64,000 nt of DNA from an uncultured Eubacteriales bacterium (lineage in GTDB: Bacteria; Bacillota; Clostridia; Christensenellales; UBA1242). The position numbers and the translations under genes were made by a program. The notes under the pieces were generated by a model. It did not search any database, had not been told where the DNA came from, and saw only the letters and a program-made list of their open reading frames with translations. The stretch covers positions 1 to 64,000 of the forward strand of contig CARNVA010000009.1 in NCBI GenBank assembly GCA_949031345.1. The letters run 5' to 3'. Below are positions 8,735-18,616 of this stretch, piece after piece (the stretch's first letter is position 1; each line of letters opens with the position of its first letter).

Positions 8735-10264
8735 TTACCAATATTTTCTGTCCAATGTTCTGTAAGATATTGCTTCTGCGATATGGCTTGGCTGAATGTT
8801 TTCACTGCCTTCAAGGTCGGCAATTGTTCTTGCTACTTTAAGTATTCGGTCATGTGCCCTTGCACTCAGTTTTAATTTTTCAAAGGCATTTCTAAGCATG
8901 ATTTCACCCTTTGCGTCAAGTTTGCAATATTTTCGAGTTTGAGGTGCACTCATCTTCGCATTGCAATAATTTCTGCTTTCGGCAAACCTTTTAAGTTGAA
9001 TTTCTCTTGCTTTATCCACCCTCTTTTTGATATCTTCAGAGCACTCTTCAAGCTCTTCGCTTTTAAGCTGGTCATAAGTGACATTTTCCACCTCGATATG
9101 AATGTCTATTCTGTCCATAATTGGCCCTGAAAGTTTAGCCAAATATTTAGTAATTTGACTTGGTGAACATTTGCACTCTTTATCTTTTGAGCCATAATTT
9201 CCGCATGGACATGGGTTCATGCTGGCAATCATAGTAAAGTTTGCAGGATATACTATTGTTGCATTTGAACGAGCAACAGTAATTATTCCGTCTTCAAGTG
9301 GTTGACGCAGCGTCTCTATTGTATGTCTTGTATATTCTGGAAATTCATCTAAGAAAAGCACGCCATGGTCCGCAAGAGAAATTTCGCCCGGCTTGCTGTT
9401 GCTTCCGCCACCTGTAAGTGACACCGTGGATGCTGTATGATGCGGGCTTCTGAAAGGTCTTGTCGAGACAATACCTTGCGTTTGGTCAAGCTCTCCTGCT
9501 ATTGAATGTATTTTTGTCACTTCAAGTGCTTCTTCAAATGTGAGGTCTGGCAAAATTGAAGGAAAGCACTTTGCAAGCATGCTTTTTCCGCTGCCTGGAG
9601 GCCCAATCATTATTAGGTTATGCCCTCCAGCTGCTGCAATTTCTAGTGCACGCTTTGCCATAGCTTGACCTTTAACATGGCAAAAATCCATGCCAATTTT
9701 CCCATTTTTTGTCACTTCATCAAAAGTGCAGGTCTTGACTGGGGCAATTTCTTCTTCACCTTTTAAAAAACTTATTGTCTCTATCAAAGATTTCACGCCA
9801 TAAACTTCAATTCCTGAAATGAAACTTGCTTCTTGAAGATTATCAAACGGAATGATAAATTTTTTAAATCCACTTGTTCTTGCAGAAATTAAAAGTGGCA
9901 AAATTCCTTTCACCCTTTTCACGCTTCCGTCAAAAGAAAGCTCGCCTATGTAAACATAATCTTTTTCATGTTTTAATCCCATCTCATCATCACAAGAAAG
10001 AATGGCTATTGCAATAGCAAGATCATAAAGAGCCCCCTCTTTCTTGACATCAGCTGGTGCCAAATTGATGGTGATTTTCTTTATTGGATATTCAAAGCCA
10101 GAGTTTCTTATGGCATTTCGCACTCTTTCCTTAGCCTCTTTAATAGCCGTATCTGCAAGCCCCACCACTTCAAAATGTGGAAGTCCATTGCTGACATCTG
10201 TTTCAACATCAATTGGAAAGCCCTCAATGCCCTTCAACCCAAAACTAAAAACTTTCGAATACAT
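8735..10264 (-). CDS. comM: ComM/YifB-family Mg-chelatase-like AAA+ ATPase
   Basis: A 509-residue AAA+ protein of the ComM/YifB family; ComM is a helicase that helps branch migration during natural transformation. An N-terminal Lon-like fold (GLPHFEVVGLADTAIKE) precedes the ATPase with Walker A GPPGSGKSML and Walker B GVLFLDEFPEY. The Mg-chelatase C-terminal domain has a zinc-binding-like cluster (NPCPCG, CKC). I place the start at MYSKVFS because GGAG stands 7-8 nt upstream and the family begins there; an in-frame codon nine residues earlier has no such support. It lies directly upstream of dprA. Confidence 0.93.
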   Translation of the reverse strand: MYSKVFSFGLKGIEGFPIDVETDVSNGLPHFEVVGLADTAIKEAKERVRNAIRNSGFEYPIKKITINLAPADVKKEGALYDLAIAIAILSCDDEMGLKHEKDYVYIGELSFDGSVKRVKGILPLLISARTSGFKKFIIPFDNLQEASFISGIEVYGVKSLIETISFLKGEEEIAPVKTCTFDEVTKNGKIGMDFCHVKGQAMAKRALEIAAAGGHNLIMIGPPGSGKSMLAKCFPSILPDLTFEEALEVTKIHSIAGELDQTQGIVSTRPFRSPHHTASTVSLTGGGSNSKPGEISLADHGVLFLDEFPEYTRHTIETLRQPLEDGIITVARSNATIVYPANFTMIASMNPCPCGNYGSKDKECKCSPSQITKYLAKLSGPIMDRIDIHIEVENVTYDQLKSEELEECSEDIKKRVDKAREIQLKRFAESRNYCNAKMSAPQTRKYCKLDAKGEIMLRNAFEKLKLSARAHDRILKVARTIADLEGSENIQPSHIAEAISYRTLDRKYW

Positions 10265-10317
10265 AATTTTCTCCAAGTACAATGATAACATAATTTTCTT
10301 CTATTTCCAAACAAAAT

Positions 10318-10345
10318 AAAAAGACAGACAAAATTTGTCTGTCTC
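10318..10345 (-). terminator. terminator after the AlkD-like gene
   Basis: Perfect stem AGACAGACAAA / TTTGTCTGTCT followed by T5 on the minus strand. Confidence 0.8.
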
Positions 10346-10391
10346 TTAATATTTAATCAATTATAATTAAAATTATTTTTGATAAAATTTT

Positions 10392-11075
10392 TTATATTTC
10401 CATACCAAGCAGTCTGCTGCGAAGAGCCCTTACCTCTTTCTTACGCTCATCACTTATTCTGAAAGACTCAGTCGCTTTCTGCAATGTGCGATTTCTCACC
10501 ACATATCTTTCAAGTCTTTGAACAAACTCAATCATATAGTCAAATTCAACTATCATTGCCTCAGCATAGCACCAAGCAAGAGCCATTTCAACATAATAAT
10601 TGGTGTTTCTCACATTGTCATTTAAAAGATTTACTGTCTTAATTACATCCTTTTTAAGATCAAATTTCATAAGCCATACAATTCCCACTCTAATATAGAA
10701 AGGCCTGTTTGAATGAAGCAGTTCTATAAAAAACTCCCTCTCGCTTTCAACGCCTTTAAGTCTTGAAACTATCATGTCGCAAGTTGCCCAGTTGTCAATA
10801 TAAGGCAAAAGCATTTTAAGTTTTTCCACCTTATCTTTTGGCGATATTTTTGAATAAGCAAGTGTCATCCCAGCAAGCAATATTTCTTCATGACATGAAA
10901 GCGGCATCCTTTCAATGTCAACACCTCTCTTTGCCAATTCTTTGGCATAGGCGTTCATGTCAGTCATTTTTATACCTTTTATTTCATAGCTTGATGAGAT
11001 AAGCCCCTCATCAAACCTTGCCTTTTTTTCATCAGTATGTGTGGCAATAAATTCTTTGATTTCATCTTCAAGCAT
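10392..11075 (-). CDS. DNA alkylation repair (AlkD-like) HEAT-repeat protein
   Basis: A 227-residue all-helical protein. The core pattern LPYIDNWATCDM and YYVEMALAWCYAEA, with Trp and Asp at conserved places, is typical of the AlkC/AlkD glycosylase superfamily. These proteins remove N3- and N7-alkylated purines without base flipping. Length matches AlkD. It is followed by a strong terminator and is probably a single-gene unit. Some clostridial members of this family are not biochemically tested, so substrate is uncertain. Confidence 0.82.
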   Translation of the reverse strand: MLEDEIKEFIATHTDEKKARFDEGLISSSYEIKGIKMTDMNAYAKELAKRGVDIERMPLSCHEEILLAGMTLAYSKISPKDKVEKLKMLLPYIDNWATCDMIVSRLKGVESEREFFIELLHSNRPFYIRVGIVWLMKFDLKKDVIKTVNLLNDNVRNTNYYVEMALAWCYAEAMIVEFDYMIEFVQRLERYVVRNRTLQKATESFRISDERKKEVRALRSRLLGMEI

Positions 11076-11193
11076 AATTTTTCTCCTGTGCTAACAAATC
11101 AATTATCCCTCATAAATTTAATAATGTCATACGATATACCGAAATAAATCATATTGAATTTTTGTAAGCTTTAATATGTTTTTTTTGCCAAAA

Positions 11194-11222
11194 CAAAAAA
11201 GCAGTCAATTTTGACTGCAATT
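11194..11222 (-). terminator. terminator after rplS
   Basis: Stem GCAGTCAA / TTGACTGC followed by T6 on the minus strand, directly after the rplS stop. Confidence 0.85.
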
Positions 11223-11225
11223 TTA

Positions 11226-11579
11226 TTATCTGTTTGCATCTGCTGACTTAATCTTCGCAGCTTTTCCAGTAAGGTCACGAACATAATATAATTTTGCTCT
11301 TCTTGGCTTACCTTTTCTTACAACTTCAACACTTGCAACAAGTGGTGAGTGAATAGGGAAAGTTCTTTCAACGCCAACGCCATTAGAAATTTTTCTTACA
11401 GTGAAAGTTTCTCTTACGCCGCCATTTTTGCGAGCGATAACAACACCTTCATAGCCTTGAATTCTTTCTTTGTCGCCTTCTTTGATTTTAACGCCAACTT
11501 TAACAGTATCACCGACATTAAATTCAGGGAAAGTTTCTTTCATGTTTTCCTTCTCGATTTGGTCTATAATGTTAGCCAT
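11226..11579 (-). CDS. rplS: 50S ribosomal protein L19
   Basis: 117 residues with the L19 signature: FNVGDTVKVGVKIKEGDKER, GVVIARKNGG, and VERTFPIHSP. L19 sits at the 30S-50S interface. In most Bacillota rplS follows trmD; here trmD is 30 kb away and rplS stands with rpsU. RBS AAGGAG precedes the ATG. Confidence 0.97.
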   Translation of the reverse strand: MANIIDQIEKENMKETFPEFNVGDTVKVGVKIKEGDKERIQGYEGVVIARKNGGVRETFTVRKISNGVGVERTFPIHSPLVASVEVVRKGKPRRAKLYYVRDLTGKAAKIKSADANR

Positions 11580-11644
11580 TATTATTCTCCTTTTAATAGT
11601 ATAATTTAATTATGCAAAACTGTGGTTTTGCCAAAGATTAACTT

Positions 11645-11827
11645 TTAGCCTCTCTTTCTTGCTCTTTTTCTTGCAGCTTCTCTTTTCTTCTTTTTAGCTA
11701 CACTAGGCTTGTCATAGGCTTCTTTTCTTCTAATGTCACCAATGATACCATCTTTTTGGCACTTTCTTTTAAATCTTTTAAGCGCACTTTCAAGAGTTTC
11801 ATTTTCGCCCACTTTAACAGTTGTCAA
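11645..11827 (-). CDS. rpsU: 30S ribosomal protein S21
   Basis: A 60-residue S21 (VKVGENETLESALKRFKRKCQKDG, basic C-terminus KKKKREAARKRARKRG). I choose the TTG start at 11827 because AGAAGGTGG lies 8 nt before it and the protein then begins like other S21 proteins. The upstream in-frame GTG codons overlap that ribosome-binding site and are unlikely starts. S21 binds the 30S platform. It is followed by rplS. Confidence 0.93.
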   Translation of the reverse strand: MTTVKVGENETLESALKRFKRKCQKDGIIGDIRRKEAYDKPSVAKKKKREAARKRARKRG

Positions 11828-11912
11828 TCTTCTCACCACCTTCTAATTTGTAAAATCTATCTTATTATAATTTTTATCTCCACTTTTGTCAAGCAGAAAG
11901 GCGAAATTTATT

Positions 11913-13193
11913 TTATTTTTTTAAGATAAGTTTTGCATGCATGCCATCTTTATATTTTTCTTCAAATTTGACTGAATGAATTTGATTTGTAAGCGGCTTT
12001 TTGCTTTCAACAAAACAACGAATATAATTTTTTGTATAACCAACATAAAACTTTCCTTCTTTTTCTTCAAACAACACCTCTCCTTCACTATTGTCAGAAA
12101 GAAACTTTTCTTTAAGTTTTTCATTCAGTTTTTCAAGGCGTTCAAGTCGAGATTGTTTGATTGCAAACGAAACATCTTTATAAAGTTTGACTGCCGCTGT
12201 ACCCTCTCTTTGAGAATATTTGAAGATATGAAGCTGGCTGAAGCCCACCTTTTCAACAAAATCATAAGTTTTTTGAAACTCGTCCTCACTCTCTTGCGGA
12301 AAACCAACTATGACATCAGTTGTTATGGCAGCGTAAGGAAAATATTTGCGAAGAAGCTTTACAGACTGAGCAAACTGTTCTGCCGTGTAATGCCTGTTCA
12401 TCCTCTTCAAAACACTGTCACAACCACTTTGCAATGAAAGATGAAAATGCGGACAAAAATTTTTAAGCTTTGCAAGACCTTTTGCAAATTCTTCACTGAT
12501 AAGCGTGTCTTCCATTGAGCTTAAGCGAAGTCTTTTCCCAAGCCTGTCAAGTGCCTCCAAAAGTGTCAAAAGCCCCAATTTGTCGTCAATTTTATAATCT
12601 GTAACATTTATTCCAGTAAGCACAATTTCTTTGATTTCATCATCCAAGTTTTTTGCTTCATTTAATATAGACTCAAGCTCTCTTGACCTGCTTCTTCCCC
12701 TTAAATATGGAATTATACAATAAGAGCAAAAATTGTTGCAACCATCTTGAATTTTTATGTAAGCGCGTGTTCGATTTTGCTTTGCCTGCATGTCATCTTG
12801 ATAAAAACAAGGCAAATCTTCAATTTTTTCGCTGTTTTTTTGATAATTTTCATTATTTTGGGCTAAATTTTCAATAAAATCAATTATTTTAAGCTTTCCA
12901 CTTGTGCCAACAACCACTTCAACATTCTTATCTAAAAACTGTTTTCCATTGTGCTGAGAAGCACAGCCGCATATAAATATTTTCCCATTTGCGTTAAACC
13001 TTCGACACCTTGCAATCATCTGTCTTGACTTTTTTTCGGCCTCTGCTGTGACTGCACAAGTGTTGATAACATAAATATCGGCAGGCTCGAGTTTGTCTGT
13101 CGTTTCAAATCCAAGGTTTTCAAGTTTGTTTATGAGTGCATCACTTTCATATTTGTTTACTTTGCACCCTAAAGTCATCACACCAATTTTCAT
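11913..13193 (-). CDS. mtaB: MtaB, tRNA t6A37 methylthiotransferase
   Basis: Radical SAM methylthiotransferase that converts t6A37 to ms2t6A37 in tRNA. The N-terminal UPF0004 domain carries three cluster cysteines (LGCKVN, NTCAV, CGCAS), and the radical SAM motif is CNNFCSYC. A C-terminal TRAM-like domain follows. The GCKVNKYES signature separates MtaB from MiaB and RimO. I place the start at MKIGVMTLG; an ATG two codons upstream is also possible, and a far-upstream TTG is unlikely. With TcdA at 2.6 kb, two enzymes acting on t6A37 are present in the window. Confidence 0.93.
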   Translation of the reverse strand: MKIGVMTLGCKVNKYESDALINKLENLGFETTDKLEPADIYVINTCAVTAEAEKKSRQMIARCRRFNANGKIFICGCASQHNGKQFLDKNVEVVVGTSGKLKIIDFIENLAQNNENYQKNSEKIEDLPCFYQDDMQAKQNRTRAYIKIQDGCNNFCSYCIIPYLRGRSRSRELESILNEAKNLDDEIKEIVLTGINVTDYKIDDKLGLLTLLEALDRLGKRLRLSSMEDTLISEEFAKGLAKLKNFCPHFHLSLQSGCDSVLKRMNRHYTAEQFAQSVKLLRKYFPYAAITTDVIVGFPQESEDEFQKTYDFVEKVGFSQLHIFKYSQREGTAAVKLYKDVSFAIKQSRLERLEKLNEKLKEKFLSDNSEGEVLFEEKEGKFYVGYTKNYIRCFVESKKPLTNQIHSVKFEEKYKDGMHAKLILKK

Positions 13194-13285
13194 ACCCATC
13201 AAGTTTAACACTAAAACTTTCAAAAAGCAAGAAAAAAGGTGTTTTTGAATATAAAGAATTAAAACATTTTGATTTATGATTTCTA

Positions 13286-13314
13286 TTGCAAAGTAGGATA
13301 AATTATGTTATAAT
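13286..13314 (+). promoter_or_regulatory. promoter of the glycosyltransferase operon
   Basis: TTGCAA, 17-bp spacer, TATAAT, giving a 5' leader of roughly 110 nt before the first glycosyltransferase. Confidence 0.6.
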
Positions 13315-13428
13315 AATAAATATATTTTATATAAAATACTATATCAGATGTTGATTGATAAATCTTATCAAAAAAAAACAAATGTTTATATTTTTAAAAT
13401 TATATGTGATTAAGGACTATATTTTACT

Positions 13429-14472
13429 ATGGCAAACGATTTAATAAGTGTAATTATTCCCGTTTACAATATTGAAAGATATCTGACAAAATGTGTGGAA
13501 AGTGTTTTAAATCAGACCTATCATAATCTAGAAATTATTTTAGTTGATGATGGCTCAGAAATTGAAACTGCCCAACTTTGCGACAATCTTGCATTAAAGG
13601 ATGAAAGAATTGTCGTAATACATAAAACAAATGGCGGATTATCTTCTGCAAGAAACATGGGAATTGAAAAATCAAAAGGAAATTTAATTGCTTTCATTGA
13701 TGGTGATGACTACATTGAAAATGACATGTTTGAAAAATTGTATATTTCACTAAAACATAATGATGCAGATATTGCCATTTGTTCATTTCAAATGGAAGAT
13801 GAAAATCAAAACATTGTTGACAAGTGCCCTGCTCTATTAGAAGGCACATATACAAACCTTGAAGCACTTGATTTGCTTTCACAAGAAAAACAGTTTAGAT
13901 ATGTTGTGGCATGGAACAAACTTTACAAAAAAGAAATTTTTGAAAAAATAAGATTTCCAGAAGGAAAGCTGTTTGAAGACCAAGCAATCGCGCATTATGT
14001 ATTTTGGCAGGCAAAAAAGATTGTCACTATATCAAATGTGCTTTATCATTATCTTGTGCGGACAAACAGTCTTTCACGGCAAACCAATCCACTTAAATAT
14101 CTCGATGACATAGATGCGCTGTTTGACAGAATTGAGTTTTACAAAAAAAACAACCTAAATCATTTAATAGTTGGAGTTGAAAAGATTTTATTTCAATTGT
14201 TCGGCTTATATATGCAATATGCTTTCTTATATGGCCAATTAGAAAATAAAAACGCTTTAATTTATAAAAACTATTGCAAAAAATGCAACAAAATATTCAA
14301 AGAGTGCCAAACGCTTAAAAAATATTCTCACAATGAGAAAAAGGCAAGGGCAAAAATATATAATTTCACCCTGCTTAAAAAACTTAAATTAAAACATGCA
14401 AAAAAAATCAGGACAAGCAGTATTTTTAAGCTGCCCCTTAAAATTTATAGAAAATTTGCAAAAAATAAATAA
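13429..14472 (+). CDS. family 2 glycosyltransferase
   Basis: 347 residues; the first 220 form a GT-A fold of family GT2. It starts with ISVIIPVYNIERYL, and has the nucleotide-sugar DDGS motif, NGGLSSARNMG, and the metal-binding DGDD motif (AFIDGDDYI). The lysine-rich C-terminus may hold it at the membrane face. Such enzymes build capsule, teichoic or exopolysaccharide chains. It is first in a three-gene operon with a GT2-HAD fusion and a DUF6270 protein. Donor and acceptor cannot be read from the sequence. Confidence 0.9.
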   Translation: MANDLISVIIPVYNIERYLTKCVESVLNQTYHNLEIILVDDGSEIETAQLCDNLALKDERIVVIHKTNGGLSSARNMGIEKSKGNLIAFIDGDDYIENDMFEKLYISLKHNDADIAICSFQMEDENQNIVDKCPALLEGTYTNLEALDLLSQEKQFRYVVAWNKLYKKEIFEKIRFPEGKLFEDQAIAHYVFWQAKKIVTISNVLYHYLVRTNSLSRQTNPLKYLDDIDALFDRIEFYKKNNLNHLIVGVEKILFQLFGLYMQYAFLYGQLENKNALIYKNYCKKCNKIFKECQTLKKYSHNEKKARAKIYNFTLLKKLKLKHAKKIRTSSIFKLPLKIYRKFAKNK

Positions 14473-14486
14473 AAAGGAAAAATATC

Positions 14487-17400
14487 ATGAAACAAGACTT
14501 AATATCAGTAATTATCCCAATGTATAAAATGGAAAAATTTATCGCAAAATGCTTAGACAGTGTCTGCGCTCAATCTTATAAAAATCTTGAAATTTTATGT
14601 GTTGATGACGGAAGCCCAGATAAGTCTGCAGAAATTGCAGGCACTTATGCTGAAAAAGACCCTCGTGTAAAAATTGTCAAAAACCCAAAAAACCTTGGGC
14701 TTTTTAGAGCAAGAGTTGAAGGAATGAAAGTTGCAAAAGGCGACTTTATTGCTTTTGTTGATGCAGACGACTATATCTCTGTTGACTGGTTTAGGCTTCT
14801 TCACAACAAAATAGTTAAAGAAAAAGCTGATATGGTGCTTGGCAATACCATCAATGTTTTCGAAGATGGCACTTGCAACTATTACAATAATTACAGAAGT
14901 TTGACAAAGTCGCACTCTACCATCGAAAAAGAAAATTTGATGGAACACTTTCTTTCTCAAGAAGGAAGCTGTTTTATTTGGCATACTATTTGGAACAAAC
15001 TTTACACAAAACGCCTTATAAATGAATGTATGCCATATTTCAAAAAAATTGACTTTAGGCTTATTATGGGAGAAGACATTGCCTTTTCTTCTGTGCTTTT
15101 CTCTCACGCAAACAAGCTGGCTTTTGCAAACGCTGATGGATATTTTTATTACAGACACTCTCAAGCTTCAACAAGCACTTCCCTTCCTCTTGAAAACATT
15201 TTAAACAATATTAAAGACTTGAAAAAGGTGTTTGATTATCTTGAAACTTGCCTAAGAGAATATGATGCAAATCTTTATAAAAAGCACTATAAACAGATAG
15301 TAAATTTCAAAGATAGATATCACCGAATTTGGAGCGGAAATGTCTATTCAAAAGGTGCACAAAAAGATGAAACGGCATTGGCTGCACTTGAGTTTACCTT
15401 TGGAAAGCATGAAGTAATCTTGCCATCTCCACATGAATTTTATTTCTATGAGCTTACTACGCCATGGTCAAATAGATATGAAAATATCAAAAAGCAAATA
15501 AAACATGAAAGCACAAAGGTTGTTAGTTTTGACATATTCGACACCCTTATTTCAAGACCTTTCTATAAAGTGGATGATTTATTCTATTTTGTAGGAAAAT
15601 ATGCCAAAACTATTATGAAAAATATTACAGAAGCTATTTTTGTTGACATGCGAAAGAATGCAGAGAGTCTAGCAAGAGAAAAGTCAAAAATAAGCAATCC
15701 TATGTATGAAGACATCACCCTTTTTGATATCTATCAAAGTATGGCAGAGATGTTTAAACTTGACAAACACACTATTGAGAAAATCATGTTTAAAGAAATT
15801 GAGCTTGAGGTTAAATTCTGTGGAACAAGGGAAACTGGCAAAGAGCTTCTTGAGTTTGCAATTGCATGCGGCAAAAAAGTGGTTTTAACTTCTGATATGT
15901 ATCTTGAAAAACCTATAATCGAGCAAATTCTTCACAAGAATGGCATTGAAGGTTTTGACAAGCTTTTTCTTTCAAGTGACAGACGCCTTCTTAAATCTAC
16001 AGGACATCTCTTTGATTTGATGATTAAAGAGACTAAAGCTGCCCCATCAGAGATTATTCACATTGGCGACAATTGGAATGTTGATTATGTCAAAGCTCAA
16101 TCAAAGGGCTTGAAAGTCATCTTCCTGCCAAAAGCAATTGAGACCTTTGAAAATAAAATTTCTGACATTTATACTGGAAATGGCATTACACCTTTTGCAA
16201 AGAAAACACTTTCAACTATTGACACAACTTATGCGTTAAACCAATTGCCTATCAGGTGCATGCTTGGCGTTGTTGCAAACACTATATTTGACAACCCTTT
16301 CAACCCATATCAAAAGATATCAAATTTCAATGCCGACACATATAACACAGGCTTTTATACAATGGGCATGCATTTATTTAGTGTTGCAAAATGGATGTGT
16401 GACAAAGCTGTAAGAAGCAACTACAAAAAAATCGTATTCTTGGCAAGAGATGGCTATTTGTTAAAACAAATCTTTGACTATTATTGCAAGCAGACTGGCG
16501 TAAACATCAAGACAGATTATTTTTACGCAAGCAGACACTCATTGTTGCCTTATAATATTGCAGAGCCAGGAGATTTGGCAAAAATAAGTGACTTTATAGA
16601 CATTTATTCACATACTCCAAACGATATTTTGGATTATTGCTCAATTATATTCAACCCACTTACAGAAGAAATCAAATCAAAATATTTCAATTCAGGAATA
16701 ATCTTAGATAAAACCTTTGCTTCAAAAAAGGAATTTTATAAATTTATAGAATGCCTTAAAAAGTATTCTTTCAACAGCGAGCTTTGCAAGGCAAAACGAA
16801 AGGACATTGAAAAAGCATTTGATGAAGTTTTCACTGACAACTGCGCAACCTTCGATATTGGATACAGCGGCAGACTTCAATCTATCATTTGCAATCTTGC
16901 AAAAAAGCCTGTAAATACCTTTTTTATTCATGCAAATGGTGATAATACTTCAATCAACTCACCATATAAATTCAAAATACATTCTTACTACAACTTCACA
17001 CCTACAATTACAGGAATTGTTCGCGAATTTATGATTTCTGATCCAAGCCCTTCTTGCACAGGTTATAAACTCGAAAACTCAAAGATCATCCCAATTCTTG
17101 AAAATAAAAATTTTGCTTATGAAACCACCTATCCAATATTTGAATTTCAAAAAGGTGCTTTCAACTTCTGCAAAACTTTTATAAACACCTTCAAAGATTA
17201 TGTTAAAGATTTTTTTATCAGATCTTGCGACGCTTCAGCACCATTTGAATATTACCTTCTAAATGCATCTGAATTTGACAGATATTCTTTCAGCGCATCA
17301 ATGGTTGAAGACAACATTTATGGCGGATATGATGAAAAGAGCATATTTGACATTTGGACTTGGCACATTTCTCACCTCGACAGAAATACTAAAGAGGTTG

Positions 17401-17552
17401 TTGTACATGTGCCAACAGTCGTCAATCCACAAGAAACTCTTTCAAATTATCTCTCAAAACATTCAAGATTTAAACGAGCATTATTCTATTTCCTTTTCGA
17501 CAGAAAGACCTTTAAGCAAAAACTTAAAAACCGACACAAAAATAAAAAATAA
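14487..17552 (+). CDS. GT2 glycosyltransferase fused to HAD-type domain
   Basis: A 1021-residue multidomain protein. Residues 1-240 are a GT2 glycosyltransferase (ISVIIPMYKMEKF, DDGSPDKS, VDADDYIS). Residues 345-560 are a HAD-superfamily unit with motif I DIFDT, motif II VVLTSDMY and motif IV HIGDNWNVD. The last 450 residues (FLARDGYLLKQIFDYY, TFDIGYSGR) form a further domain often joined to this HAD unit in surface-polysaccharide proteins; its activity is unknown to me. RBS AAAGGA. Probably the central enzyme of this glycan operon, coupling sugar transfer to phosphate-ester chemistry; that is inference. Confidence 0.88.
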   Translation: MKQDLISVIIPMYKMEKFIAKCLDSVCAQSYKNLEILCVDDGSPDKSAEIAGTYAEKDPRVKIVKNPKNLGLFRARVEGMKVAKGDFIAFVDADDYISVDWFRLLHNKIVKEKADMVLGNTINVFEDGTCNYYNNYRSLTKSHSTIEKENLMEHFLSQEGSCFIWHTIWNKLYTKRLINECMPYFKKIDFRLIMGEDIAFSSVLFSHANKLAFANADGYFYYRHSQASTSTSLPLENILNNIKDLKKVFDYLETCLREYDANLYKKHYKQIVNFKDRYHRIWSGNVYSKGAQKDETALAALEFTFGKHEVILPSPHEFYFYELTTPWSNRYENIKKQIKHESTKVVSFDIFDTLISRPFYKVDDLFYFVGKYAKTIMKNITEAIFVDMRKNAESLAREKSKISNPMYEDITLFDIYQSMAEMFKLDKHTIEKIMFKEIELEVKFCGTRETGKELLEFAIACGKKVVLTSDMYLEKPIIEQILHKNGIEGFDKLFLSSDRRLLKSTGHLFDLMIKETKAAPSEIIHIGDNWNVDYVKAQSKGLKVIFLPKAIETFENKISDIYTGNGITPFAKKTLSTIDTTYALNQLPIRCMLGVVANTIFDNPFNPYQKISNFNADTYNTGFYTMGMHLFSVAKWMCDKAVRSNYKKIVFLARDGYLLKQIFDYYCKQTGVNIKTDYFYASRHSLLPYNIAEPGDLAKISDFIDIYSHTPNDILDYCSIIFNPLTEEIKSKYFNSGIILDKTFASKKEFYKFIECLKKYSFNSELCKAKRKDIEKAFDEVFTDNCATFDIGYSGRLQSIICNLAKKPVNTFFIHANGDNTSINSPYKFKIHSYYNFTPTITGIVREFMISDPSPSCTGYKLENSKIIPILENKNFAYETTYPIFEFQKGAFNFCKTFINTFKDYVKDFFIRSCDASAPFEYYLLNASEFDRYSFSASMVEDNIYGGYDEKSIFDIWTWHISHLDRNTKEVVVHVPTVVNPQETLSNYLSKHSRFKRALFYFLFDRKTFKQKLKNRHKNKK

Positions 17553-17569
17553 TTTTAATTGGAGAGCAA

Positions 17570-18616
17570 ATGAAATTTTCTTTTAGTATAATAGGTTGCT
17601 GTGTATGCAGAGATGTTTTTAGATTAAACCCTTGTGACGAATTTGTTGTAGATAAATTTATTCAAACAGTAAGTCCTATAGCCATGGTTGATAAAAATAA
17701 AGATGCTCATATACTAGATATAAGTGACCTTTCATCTTTTACTTGGAGCAATTTTCAAAAAAGAAATCTTTGTTTTAATTTCAATGGGCATGAAGCAGAA
17801 CAACATCTTTGCAAAGATGGTTTATCTGATTTCTTGATATTAGATTTATGTGAGTTAAGATTTCCACACGCAATGTTAGAATTCCCTAATAACAAAAAGA
17901 GTATAGTAACAAAAACACGCCTAATAGAAGAACTTTTAAACGACAATAATATTCCAAATAAACTTAAAGGAACTAAATTGCAAGATATTGAATTTTCAGA
18001 TGAAGAAGTTTTTTCCTACCTAGACGATTATATAAATCTAATTTTAAAATACTATTCGCCCAGCCAAATAATCCTATATAAAAATTTCCCTGTCAACAAA
18101 CATTTAGATGATGAACAAAATATGTTTTATACTTACAGCAAAAATATAATATTTGAGTTAAATAAAAGGCTTAACAGATATTACAACTATTTTATCAATA
18201 AGCTTCCTAATATTTTTGTAGTAGAAATGCCTCAGGGAACACTCGGATGGGTGCAACACTTATGGGGAAAAGACAACTTACATTTTGTTGATGATTATTA
18301 TCAGTATCTATTTAAAGCAACGCAAATAATTGTTTCTCAGGCTAACGATAAAAAAAGACAATTGAAAGAACTTTGTGATTTATTCTCAAAATATTTTAAA
18401 CTACTCGAAAAAGAAAAGCGTCTTGAATATTTCTTTAATAGAAACTTACCCCCTTCATTTCTTTTAAATTCCACTTTAGAATCTGATAAATTAACTAATA
18501 ACATTGTGCATGACTGGAACTTTATTCTATCAGAAAACTCGTCTTTTAATCAAGAAACTCATTTGCTTACTTGTGGAAATAAGGAAAAAGCTGGGCAATT
18601 TTGTCTCAATCATTAG
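17570..18616 (+). CDS. DUF6270 protein, N-terminal part of a frameshifted gene
   Basis: 348 residues beginning FSIIGCCVCRDVFR, the DUF6270 signature seen in polysaccharide loci and thought to be a GDSL/SGNH-like fold; the closing LHFVDDYYQY fits a catalytic Asp-His region. The frame ends early at CLNH, but the next frame continues at once with a sensible beta-rich domain through 18909. A one-base loss between about 18572 and 18600 (A5 or T4 run) would explain it. The intact protein would be about 445 residues. RBS GGAG is good. It is either a pseudogene or an assembly error. Confidence 0.8.
   Translation: MKFSFSIIGCCVCRDVFRLNPCDEFVVDKFIQTVSPIAMVDKNKDAHILDISDLSSFTWSNFQKRNLCFNFNGHEAEQHLCKDGLSDFLILDLCELRFPHAMLEFPNNKKSIVTKTRLIEELLNDNNIPNKLKGTKLQDIEFSDEEVFSYLDDYINLILKYYSPSQIILYKNFPVNKHLDDEQNMFYTYSKNIIFELNKRLNRYYNYFINKLPNIFVVEMPQGTLGWVQHLWGKDNLHFVDDYYQYLFKATQIIVSQANDKKRQLKELCDLFSKYFKLLEKEKRLEYFFNRNLPPSFLLNSTLESDKLTNNIVHDWNFILSENSSFNQETHLLTCGNKEKAGQFCLNH

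Noticed and set aside
13194..13223. Longer mtaB start at a TTG
   Set aside because: No ribosome-binding site and the family N-terminus starts later (MKIGVMTLGC).
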